From: Paracoccaceae bacterium
Lineage (GTDB): Bacteria > Pseudomonadota > Alphaproteobacteria > Rhodobacterales > Rhodobacteraceae
DNA length: 19,772 nt
Assembly (NCBI GenBank): GCA_020832725.1
Contig: JAFIEC010000424.1
Coordinates: forward strand, 1 to 19,772
Reading direction: 5' to 3'
Shown here piece by piece: positions 8,803 to 14,980 of the stretch. Under the pieces are notes generated by a model, which was given only the letters and a program-made list of their open reading frames with translations, did no database searches and was not told where the DNA came from. Position 1 is the stretch's first letter. Every line of letters begins with the position of its first letter. The position numbers and the translations under genes were made by a program.

Positions 8803-9477
8803 TCTGCGTTTCCATCTGTTCGTTGAGTTTGAGGACCATCACGGCCTCGATGCCGGGCAAGAGTTCCGCCATGACCATTGACGGCACGCTCAGCGCCTGA
8901 CCCATTGCCAGTGCGGCGTTCATGTCCCAGCCGATGACGGCACCGGGGGCGATGCGCAACTGGCCGCCAAGGCGGCCGACCAGATCCCGAACCTGCCAGC
9001 CTTCGTAGGTGAGGGGACGGTTCAGTTTTGCGGGACAGTTTTCGCAGGTTTGCGTGCGGCCTTCGCTGGGTTCGCAACCCTCGCAGTAGCGCGCGCCCCC
9101 GCCGAATTCCCACTCGGCGAGGGCGCAGAGGCGTTTTTTTCCTGTTCCAGCAGCAGACCCTTCGAGACATAGGTCAGCTGGAAGGCTTCAAATATGGGCC
9201 AGATGTCTAGCAGCGCGTCGATGGCCTCTGGGCTTGGGTCGATGACATTGCCATCAGCATCGCCAATGCCCTCCCAATCCAGCACGGCCCGCCGCGCAAG
9301 CGCCTTCGCGAAGGCCATGGCGCGGGACTCGTCGGGTGCATCATCTGGCAGGCTTTCCAGCGCCGGGTCCGCACGCGTGGCGACCATCAGCGCCGTGGTC
9401 AGGGGGCGCAGCTGCACGCGCACGCCCGGGGCGAGATCATGCCAGCGGGGCGCATTGGTCAGATCGAGGGTCAGCAT
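8783..9477 (-). CDS. Tail assembly chaperone, -1 frameshift fusion (G-T-like)
   Basis: This is the long product predicted from a -1 frameshift in the chaperone gene. Residues 1-115 are shared with the short product. After the AAC codon at 9135-9133 the ribosome shifts back one base and reads 116 further codons to a TAG at 8785-8783, giving 231 residues. The extension starts RLCALAEWEFGGGARYCEGC and has four cysteines at 132, 135, 145 and 148 (C-x2-C-x9-C-x2-C), which look like a zinc knuckle or ribbon. The rest resembles a small helical domain (LTYEGWQVRDLVGRLGGQLR). The -1 frame opens after a TGA near 9187 and has no ATG, GTG or TTG until well inside the extension, so independent initiation is unlikely. 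In lambda the GT extension recruits tail tube subunits to the tape measure. Not detectable as an ordinary ORF. Confidence 0.85.
9022..9477 (-). CDS. Tail assembly chaperone, short product (G-like)
   Basis: A 151-residue acidic protein read in the zero frame from ATG 9477 (MLTLDLTNAPRWHDLAPGVR) to TGA at 9022. It lies between the tube and tape-measure genes, the fixed place of siphovirus tail chaperones (lambda G, RcGTA g10). Residues 1-114 look folded. After the slippery site the zero frame becomes a low-complexity Ala/Lys/Pro tail, as expected if this tail is a short unstructured alternative to the frameshifted domain. The start shares one base with the stop of the tube gene (TGATG) and has GGAG upstream. 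Longer in-frame starts to 9516 are inside the tube gene and rejected. The chaperone coats the tape measure before tube polymerisation and is not part of the finished tail. Confidence 0.88.
   Translation of the reverse strand: MLTLDLTNAPRWHDLAPGVRVQLRPLTTALMVATRADPALESLPDDAPDESRAMAFAKALARRAVLDWEGIGDADGNVIDPSPEAIDALLDIWPIFEAFQLTYVSKGLLLEQEKNASAPSPSGNSAGARATARVANPAKAARKPAKTVPQN
9093..9139 (-). promoter_or_regulatory. Programmed -1 frameshift signal: slippery heptamer plus stem-loop
   Basis: On the minus strand the zero frame reads GAA AAA AAC, giving the canonical X-XXY-YYZ heptamer A-AAA-AAC at 9139-9133. A 6-nt spacer (GCCTCT) leads into a stem of 13 consecutive pairs, GCGCCCTCGCCGA with TCGGCGGGGGCGC (one G-U pair), closed by an 8-nt loop (stem-loop 9126-9093). 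Heptamer type, spacer length and a GC-rich downstream stem are the textbook components of a bacterial or phage -1 frameshift site. The frame entered is the one that stays open to 8783. Efficiency cannot be read from sequence. Confidence 0.88.
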
Positions 9478-10418
9478 CAATAGGTCTCCACTGCATTGAT
9501 AAGGGTGGCGGTGCACATCCGGCCCTCGGTCGCATCGCGCGCTGCCTGCCAGTCGAATGTGGCCTGTACGCCTTGGGGGCCAGAAATCTCGATGCGCGGG
9601 CGCGGCAGGTAGACAGCATGCACCACAAAGGTGAAACTCTCGCCCGAGGGCAGCACATAGGCGAATTCCATGGCGCAGGCCTCGCCATTGATCGCCTGCG
9701 TCACCAGTGTCTGATCGGCGAAGCGCACCTCGATCCGGCCGGTCAGGGCGGCGATGCTTGGGTCGGCACCGTCAATGCGTCCATCCGCACGAATGGTCTC
9801 GATCCGGTCAAGGTTGTTGGCATAGGTGATCTCTGCTGACACCACATTGCCCAAATGCACCCCATTGCGTTTGATCGATCCGTTGAAATGGCCGAAGCGT
9901 TGCAGGTCAAGCGTGGCAGGCGTGCCTGCGCTGGTCGTTGTACCGACAGTTTCACCTTGCGCCACCAACCGCGCCGTCGCTGTCAGCAGGCCCGAGCGCT
10001 GCATCTGCCATGACAGCTGATCCAGAACGCAGCCAGAATACATCGCATAGCGCGGCACCTCGGGCATGCCGGTCTCAATGGACAGCGAGGGCAGGGACCA
10101 GGCACCCGACTGGAATTCGTGGGTGTAGGGCGCTGATACCCCCGTTGTCGTTGGGTTGCCAAAGGCTGCCTTCAGCCAGAACCCGAATGCCTGCGCATCG
10201 ATGGGCACCACCACATCGCCATCCGAGGTCACCGCATCCTTGATCGGCGGCAGCGGATCGCGGCCATAACCCAGAAGCTCGCTGTTCAGGAGCGGCTGCT
10301 CCGCCCCCAGCGTCGCACTGGCGAAAGGCATGCGGGTGAAGCCGCTCGCCGGTGGGGTGCCATATGTCGTCTCGAACGCAAGCGCCATCTGCGCCCGCGC
10401 GCCTTGCGCACGTGCCAT
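9477..10418 (-). CDS. Phage tail tube protein
   Basis: A 313-residue protein beginning MARAQGARAQMALAFETTYG, recognised as a phage tail tube protein of the TTP type common in alphaproteobacterial prophages. It lies between the terminator-like and chaperone genes, the place of lambda V and RcGTA g9. Mixed beta-type sequence with an Ig-like C-terminal part is expected; the product should stack in rings to form the DNA conduit. The ATG at 10418 has GAGGAA upstream at a good distance. The stop TGA shares its last base with the chaperone ATG, so the two are translationally coupled. Somewhat longer than lambda gpV (246 residues). Confidence 0.85.
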   Translation of the reverse strand: MARAQGARAQMALAFETTYGTPPASGFTRMPFASATLGAEQPLLNSELLGYGRDPLPPIKDAVTSDGDVVVPIDAQAFGFWLKAAFGNPTTTGVSAPYTHEFQSGAWSLPSLSIETGMPEVPRYAMYSGCVLDQLSWQMQRSGLLTATARLVAQGETVGTTTSAGTPATLDLQRFGHFNGSIKRNGVHLGNVVSAEITYANNLDRIETIRADGRIDGADPSIAALTGRIEVRFADQTLVTQAINGEACAMEFAYVLPSGESFTFVVHAVYLPRPRIEISGPQGVQATFDWQAARDATEGRMCTATLINAVETY

Positions 10419-10447
10419 GTCGGGTTTCCTCGGATTGTCAGGATGGA

Positions 10448-10870
10448 TCAGGTTAGCGGGTCGGCGGTTGAATAGTGCAGGATAATCGGGATCACCGCCG
10501 CCTTCAGGCTCGCCGCCCCCTCAACAGGCAGATCGATCGGTCGCGGGGCTTCCGCCTCGACCCAGTCGCAGAGCCCGCCCAGCGTGCGATCGGTGGCGAT
10601 GGCCGCGCCGATGCTGGCGGTCAGCGTATCGAAAGCGGCGTCACGCGCCGCGCCTTGGACCACCGCCTCGATTTCGGCGCGGTGCTGGTAATGGTAGCGT
10701 AGCGGCGACAAGGTGACTTCAGGCTCTCCCGGCTCGCCATCGCGCAGAATCAGCAGGCCAGAGGCGGGCACTCGTTCGGGCAGCACCTCGCCGCGTAGCA
10801 CATGCACATGCGGGACCGTACGCAAAAGGTCCGCCAGGGCGGAGAGTATGGATTCGCGGGGGGTGGGCAT
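10448..10870 (-). CDS. Tail terminator / gpU-like protein
   Basis: A 140-residue protein. The stretch HYQHRAEIEAVVQG, then FDTLTASIGAAIATDRTLGG, matches the pattern of small tail-terminator proteins, which cap the tube and dock on the head connector. Position directly upstream of the tube gene is that of lambda U. I prefer the ATG at 10870 (MPTPRESILSALADLL); a TTG at 10879 would add three residues. No good Shine-Dalgarno is visible at either start. This may be because the NYN cargo gene separates it from the gene it would normally follow closely. The function is assigned by position and length more than by a diagnostic motif. Confidence 0.7.
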   Translation of the reverse strand: MPTPRESILSALADLLRTVPHVHVLRGEVLPERVPASGLLILRDGEPGEPEVTLSPLRYHYQHRAEIEAVVQGAARDAAFDTLTASIGAAIATDRTLGGLCDWVEAEAPRPIDLPVEGAASLKAAVIPIILHYSTADPLT

Positions 10871-10966
10871 AGCAGGCAACGCCAGTTATTTGTAGTGACT
10901 AAGAGTCGGATGCATGGGTTGACCTTTTCAACAAGCCGCCGGGCAGCAGCGGGAGGAGTTTTTCGA
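10871..10966. promoter_or_regulatory. Divergent gap upstream of the NYN gene, with short inverted repeat
   Basis: These 96 bp separate the NYN gene from the terminator-like gene, read in opposite directions. The gap holds an AT-richer stretch near 10886-10905, an inverted repeat GTTGA-5 nt-TCAAC at 10918-10932, and a strong ribosome binding site GGGAGGAG at 10951-10958 for the NYN start. A TTGACC at 10919-10924 could be a -35 element, but no good -10 lies 16-18 bp downstream of it. A promoter for the cargo gene must be near here; its exact position is not resolved. Confidence 0.35.
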
Positions 10967-11506
10967 ATGGCAGATTGGATTTATGTCGATAATTCAAACG
11001 TATTCATCGAAGGCCAACGGGTAAGCGCCGTTCGGCAGGGTATGGCGCTGGACATCTACGATGCGATGGCAAACCGGATCATCGACACTGGCTATAGGAT
11101 TAGCTTCGGCAAGCTGTACCAGTTAATCGCAGGTACTGACCGTCAGGAAACCGCTCGGGCCATGCTATTCGGCTCTAGACCGCCAGAGAACGACGCCATC
11201 TGGGACATCGCAAAACGTGCTGGATTCGAAGTCGTCACACACGACAGGAATGCTGCGAACAAGGAGAAGAAGATCGATACCGGTATCGTCACTGAGATGA
11301 CCAGAGATGCGTATCGAAATGCTTCTCCCGGAGACGTTTTTACTATCGTATCTGGAGATTCCGACTACGTTCCGACCGTCGAAGCGCTGATTGGAGACGG
11401 CTTTCAAGTTGACGTCGTGTTTTGGGATCATGCGGCGCGAGAGCTTCGTGATGCGTGTTCTAATTTCATCTCGCTCAACCCGCATCTTGATGCCCTAACG
11501 ACCTAG
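10967..11506 (+). CDS. NYN-domain (PIN-like, LabA/DUF88) putative ribonuclease, cargo gene
   Basis: A 179-residue protein consisting almost only of a NYN domain. The acidic active-site motifs are all present: D8 in IYVDNSN, D104 in KKIDTGIVTEM, and D131/D133 in TIVSGDSDYVP. NYN proteins share the PIN/FLAP nuclease fold and several cleave RNA; the substrate here is unknown. The start at 10967 is set by the GGGAGGAG site 8 nt upstream; the open frame to 10802 runs antisense through the terminator-like gene and is rejected. GC is about 50% over the first 120 bases I counted, clearly below the surrounding phage genes, a sign of separate origin. It ends 13 nt from the stop of the opposing gene at the Z position. 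Possible roles are phage-encoded defence, host RNA control, or toxin-like activity; none is proved. Confidence 0.9.
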   Translation: MADWIYVDNSNVFIEGQRVSAVRQGMALDIYDAMANRIIDTGYRISFGKLYQLIAGTDRQETARAMLFGSRPPENDAIWDIAKRAGFEVVTHDRNAANKEKKIDTGIVTEMTRDAYRNASPGDVFTIVSGDSDYVPTVEALIGDGFQVDVVFWDHAARELRDACSNFISLNPHLDALTT

Positions 11507-11519
11507 TTCGAGAGACCCA

Positions 11520-12149
11520 CTACAGTCTCACGTCCACCCAATGCGCCAGGATCGCACCTGGTAGGGCGTCCTGCGCGGCCCTCGTATCCCGCGCGAGATC
11601 CAGCCGCTTCGGCAGCTTGACCTGTGGCAACAGCAGGAAGATCGGTACGGTGGCAACGCCGCGCCCTGTCTTTGACCTCGAGGCAACAGCCCGCCCGCGC
11701 GCATTGAGCCGCCCTTCGGCCACCAACAGGCTTGGCCCACTGCGCCGATAGACGAAGCGCAGCCGCAGGCCTGTGCGGCGTTCCCATTCGCCAGGGGTGA
11801 TCTTGCCCCCGCGCAACCCGCGTCCGGCGGCTGGTGTCGGGATCGTCAGCCAGAACCCATTTTTCGAACGGATGAGCGGTCCGGTATCATGTGCACTGAT
11901 GATGGTCGGGGCCTTTGACCAGACCAGCGAGGCTGCGTTCAGGCTGGGCTTACCCTTTGGGAACTGCTCGGAGCGGATTGTGCGCGCGAGCCGCTGACCC
12001 AGCCCCGCGCCGGTGATCTGCGCGCGCCACGAGTTCTTAAGACTGTTGCCAGCCTCGCGCGTGGCGGCGGTAACGGCCCGTTCGCCCGCCTTGATCTCGG
12101 CGGCCATCATGGCAACCAGATCGGGGGTGATGTCGAGTTTCAGCTTCAT
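11520..12149 (-). CDS. Minor tail / neck protein at the lambda Z position, probably DUF6441
   Basis: A 209-residue basic protein (MKLKLDITPDLVAMMAAEIK at the start) that I recognise tentatively as DUF6441, seen in Rhodobacterales prophages. It has a helical N-terminal third, a middle with SAHDTGPLIRSKNGFWLTIP and GKITPGEWERRTG, and ends in ILAHWVDVRL. Length and place between the FII-like and U-like genes correspond to lambda gpZ (192 residues), a protein needed to complete the tail top. The ATG overlaps the preceding stop by 4 nt (ATGA), so it is coupled to the FII-like gene. The NYN cargo lies immediately downstream on the other strand. The function is inferred from position. Confidence 0.65.
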   Translation of the reverse strand: MKLKLDITPDLVAMMAAEIKAGERAVTAATREAGNSLKNSWRAQITGAGLGQRLARTIRSEQFPKGKPSLNAASLVWSKAPTIISAHDTGPLIRSKNGFWLTIPTPAAGRGLRGGKITPGEWERRTGLRLRFVYRRSGPSLLVAEGRLNARGRAVASRSKTGRGVATVPIFLLLPQVKLPKRLDLARDTRAAQDALPGAILAHWVDVRL

Positions 12150-12457
12150 GCTGGCCTCAGATCCACGGTCCAGACTAACCGCTCGCGATCTCGCACTGGC
12201 TCGCCCTGAATAAGGAAGGCGTCACCATCGATCTCAATGCGGTCGCCCGGGCGCGGAGTGGGCACCTCGGCTGCGCGCAGATCAACTCGGGTGGTTTCCG
12301 ACCAGAGCCGCGCCTCACCGAAGCTGGTGACATCATCCGCGCGGCGGGTGACCACGCGGATGAGTTGGGGAGCGCCGCCCTCGGCGATATAGACAGCGTC
12401 CCGCGCGATATTAACATCGGCAAACAGCCCATCAATAGCGGCGGCAAAGGTGTTCAT
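12146..12457 (-). CDS. Head-tail attachment protein, FII-like
   Basis: A 103-residue protein with a beta-rich C-terminal half (LRAAEVPTPRPGDRIEIDGD, then AFLIQGEPVRD and WTVDLRP). This pattern and size match lambda FII-type attachment proteins (117 residues), which sit on the connector after packaging and form the tail docking surface. The ATG at 12457 shares one base with the capsid stop (TGATG); a GTG at 12460 is an alternative that adds one residue. Its stop overlaps the next start by 4 nt. There is no separate FI-like gene between capsid and this gene. Confidence 0.72.
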   Translation of the reverse strand: MNTFAAAIDGLFADVNIARDAVYIAEGGAPQLIRVVTRRADDVTSFGEARLWSETTRVDLRAAEVPTPRPGDRIEIDGDAFLIQGEPVRDRERLVWTVDLRPA

Positions 12458-13470
12458 CACGTCCGCCTTGCGCTACGCAGCACCTGCGGGCGGGTGCAGA
12501 TCGGCAGCGGGTTGCTTTCGATCTCGAGGCGCACCCATTCATCACGGTCGCGATCCGGGATCATCCGTGCATAGAGCGGCAGACCCACCGTGTTGACCGT
12601 CTCGAAGGTGTCGGCGGGGGCGTAGTAGATCTCGAACAGTCCCTCGACGCCTTCGGGATAGAAATACGCCTTGTCCGTCGGCACGCCAAAACCAAGCCCG
12701 CCCCGATAGCGGCGGAAGGTAATGCCGCCAAAGCTGACCTCTTCGCCCACACGGCCGCGCAGATCAGCCGCGGCGGCGGTGTTGAGATAGGTCTCGCGTA
12801 CCTCCTTGTGGGCGACCAGATCGGCGAAGAAGGCCGAGCCGCATTCGGCGCGCAGCTGCACCTGACCGGCCGCCAGACCCCCAAGGCTGTCCTCGACGCT
12901 CTCGATCATCGCCTGGCAGCGTTTGCGCAGTGCACCAGAGCCGGGAGACTGGTTGTCCAGATCAAAATCCACCTCTGCGGCAGGGGTGATGTTGAACTCG
13001 GTATAATAGTTGATCACCGTGGCCCCGTCCTTGGGGTCCTTCACCACGCCCTGAATGCCGTTGAAGAGGTGGAACTCGAACGTGGCCTCGGCATCGTTGC
13101 GCAGACGGCCCAGCTTGCGCGCGACCTCGGTCTGGACCTGCTGCACGGCGGTTTCCGAGCCGAAATCGCGAATGCCCTGGATTTCCGAGGCCCAGAGCAC
13201 GTCCTGCTTTTTGAACTGGCGCACAACAAAGGCGCGCATTTCGCGCCGCTCGGGGATCTGGCTCTCATAGGCCGAGCCGCGTTCCGAGAACGGGATCAGC
13301 TGTAGCGTGCCATCCCGACTTTCAATCATGACGGTGCGCGTGCGTACGCCGCGCGACCCGAAGAGCGCTGCACCCGAGAGAATCGCGGGCTTGAAGGGGA
13401 TGTTTTCGAGGGCACGGGTCAGCTCGATGATGGAGAAGGCATCGCCTTCAAAGATGTCCATGGTGGCCAT
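12457..13470 (-). CDS. Major capsid protein, lambda gpE family
   Basis: A 337-residue protein recognised as the phage major capsid protein E family: MDIFEGDAFSIIELTRALEN, LFGSRGVRTRTVMIESRDG, then FVVRQFKKQDVLWASEIQGI. Lambda gpE has 341 residues, so it is full length. It builds the icosahedral shell with an HK97-type fold expected from the family. The ATG at 13470 has AAAGGA upstream; a second in-frame ATG at 13461 is possible. It follows the decoration gene by 24 nt and is coupled to the FII-like gene. Presence of a gpE-type capsid, not the HK97-type capsid of RcGTA g5, shows that the head half of this element is not GTA-derived. Confidence 0.93.
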   Translation of the reverse strand: MATMDIFEGDAFSIIELTRALENIPFKPAILSGAALFGSRGVRTRTVMIESRDGTLQLIPFSERGSAYESQIPERREMRAFVVRQFKKQDVLWASEIQGIRDFGSETAVQQVQTEVARKLGRLRNDAEATFEFHLFNGIQGVVKDPKDGATVINYYTEFNITPAAEVDFDLDNQSPGSGALRKRCQAMIESVEDSLGGLAAGQVQLRAECGSAFFADLVAHKEVRETYLNTAAAADLRGRVGEEVSFGGITFRRYRGGLGFGVPTDKAYFYPEGVEGLFEIYYAPADTFETVNTVGLPLYARMIPDRDRDEWVRLEIESNPLPICTRPQVLRSARRT

Positions 13471-13494
13471 GGGAATGTCCTTTCCGTTGAAGGG

Positions 13495-13866
13495 TCAGCG
13501 TTGGAGGATGCCAAGACCGGTGAGCGCCGCGATGGCGGTATTGGTCTGGCCCTCGGTAATACCGTCCGGCCAGATGATCTCATGGCGGTTGACGATGGCA
13601 GGGCCGCGGACCAGCACGACAGCAGGCGCGTCTGCATCCGTGGCATCGGCCTGACCCCAGAGGATCCCGGCGGCGTTCTGGCTGCCGTTCGATGCACCGG
13701 GGGTCAGCACCGTGTATTTGCCGCCCGAAGTGATCTTGCCCAGCACCGTGCCGGGGGCGAGCTTGCCTGCGCCCGAAGCAAGGGTGACAGTTTCGCGGGT
13801 ATAATCCCGCAGGACTTCCCAGATCAGGAAGCCACCGGGATATTGGCCTTTCACAAGCGTGGTCAT
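13495..13866 (-). CDS. Head decoration protein, lambda gpD family
   Basis: A 123-residue protein (MTTLVKGQYPGGFLIWEVLR at the start) with the HDPD/gpD features: a short N-terminal arm, TVTLASGAGKLAPGTVLGKI, AAGILWGQADATDADAPAVV, and VNRHEIIWPDGITE. Lambda gpD has 110 residues. Trimers of this protein bind the expanded capsid at the threefold sites and stabilise it after packaging. It begins 6 nt after the protease gene and has AAGGG upstream. The gene order C-D-E is exactly that of lambda. Confidence 0.9.
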   Translation of the reverse strand: MTTLVKGQYPGGFLIWEVLRDYTRETVTLASGAGKLAPGTVLGKITSGGKYTVLTPGASNGSQNAAGILWGQADATDADAPAVVLVRGPAIVNRHEIIWPDGITEGQTNTAIAALTGLGILQR

Positions 13867-13872
13867 GGGGAA

Positions 13873-14976
13873 TTACCCTTTCAGTTTGAAGGTGCGGGCG
13901 ATGACATCACCCCAGGGGCGGGCATTTGGGCCGGGCCCGGGTTGCGGATGGTGCGAGGTGATCTGCGGCTCGGCCTCGGCCTTTGCGGCGAGCAGTTTCG
14001 CGCGGACAGAATCAATGCTGGCAACCTCTTCCAGAAACCGGCCCGCCATCTCAGGCTGGCCCGCAAGACGGCAGAGGTCGATCACAGTGCGCGCATGGGC
14101 GATGGCCTCGGCGCGGATGGCGCTGGCGTCCGGCGCAGTGTTGGCGGCTGCAACAGTGCTCTCGGGGGGCGCGTCAGGGGGCGCAGTGGCTGGGAGGGTG
14201 TTGGCGTCTGCAACACCCTCGCTTTGTCCAATTGGTGGTGATGCATCCTGCACTGGCGGGGTAGTGTCGCCTGAAGTGGTGTTGTCCTTTTCAACATCAC
14301 TCTCGGCTTCTGCTGTTGGACATGCCTCTCCCGTCTGATCGGGGTCACCCTCAAAACCGTTGGAGGCGGCAACGGTTTCCGCGACCGCCTCGACCAGTTC
14401 GGGCGGCGCATTGCGAAACCGGCCAATGTCGAAGCTCGCAGCAATGCGCACCGGCTCGGACATGCGCGTGGCCAGCCCTAGGTCCAGCGCGTCTTTGGCA
14501 TCAAACCAGGTCTCTGCCGCCATCAGGGCCGCAATCTCTCCCTCGGGCTTGCCGGATTTGGCCGCATAACCGCGCGTCATGCTGGCGGCCATCTTGTCGA
14601 GCGCGCCGGCCATGTCGCGCATGTCGGCCGCCGTGCCCATGACAATGCCCGAGGGATCATGGATCATCAGGAAGGCGTTTTCAGGCATGATGATCTCATC
14701 GCCTGCCATGGCGATGTAACTGGCGGCCGAGGCGGCAATGCCATCGATCCAGACTGTGACGGTCCCTGCATGTCGGGTCAGCGCATTATAAATCGCCACG
14801 GCATCAAAGACCGAGCCGCCGGGGCTGTTGAGCCGTAGATCAATCGGTGCGCCCTCGGGCAGCGCGCCCAGTTCGGCCAGAAACCCCTTGGCGCTGACGC
14901 CGTAAGCCCCGATTTCGTCATAGATCAGCACTTCCGCCCCGGAGGCCCGGGCGCGGATCGTGTACCAGCTGTTCAT
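13873..14976 (-). CDS. S49/ClpP-like prohead protease with probable fused scaffold (gpC/Nu3-like)
   Basis: A 367-residue protein. Residues 1-190 form a ClpP/SppA-like serine peptidase: LNSPGGSVFDA at 49-59, the nucleophile Ser83 in GIAASAASYIAMAGDEI, and His106 in FLMIHDPSG. Residues about 205-287 are a Pro/Ala/Thr/Asp-rich linker, and about 288-335 are a predicted helical segment (AIRAEAIAHARTVIDLCRLA). In lambda the protease gpC carries the scaffold Nu3 as its C-terminal part; the layout here suggests the same, as no separate scaffold gene exists. The ATG at 14976 has AGGAG 7 nt upstream and lies 4 nt after the portal stop. The frame is open to 15177, but that stretch is inside the portal gene, so the extension is rejected. 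Confidence 0.88.
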   Translation of the reverse strand: MNSWYTIRARASGAEVLIYDEIGAYGVSAKGFLAELGALPEGAPIDLRLNSPGGSVFDAVAIYNALTRHAGTVTVWIDGIAASAASYIAMAGDEIIMPENAFLMIHDPSGIVMGTAADMRDMAGALDKMAASMTRGYAAKSGKPEGEIAALMAAETWFDAKDALDLGLATRMSEPVRIAASFDIGRFRNAPPELVEAVAETVAASNGFEGDPDQTGEACPTAEAESDVEKDNTTSGDTTPPVQDASPPIGQSEGVADANTLPATAPPDAPPESTVAAANTAPDASAIRAEAIAHARTVIDLCRLAGQPEMAGRFLEEVASIDSVRAKLLAAKAEAEPQITSHHPQPGPGPNARPWGDVIARTFKLKG

Positions 14977-14980
14977 GGTG

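Noticed and set aside
9134..9140. Seven-T run as a possible sequencing error or a true gene-breaking frameshift
   Set aside because: A homopolymer error or a broken gene was considered. The downstream 13-bp stem at the right spacing, the canonical heptamer and the position in a tail chaperone gene fit programmed frameshifting much better.
8694..9170. A 158-codon minus-strand frame across the chaperone/tape-measure junction
   Set aside because: This is the third frame: it is neither the chaperone zero frame nor the -1 extension, and its product is Arg-rich shadow sequence.
13501..14241. A 246-codon plus-strand open frame under the protease and decoration genes
   Set aside because: Both minus-strand genes are recognised families; the plus-strand product has shadow-type composition and no family features.
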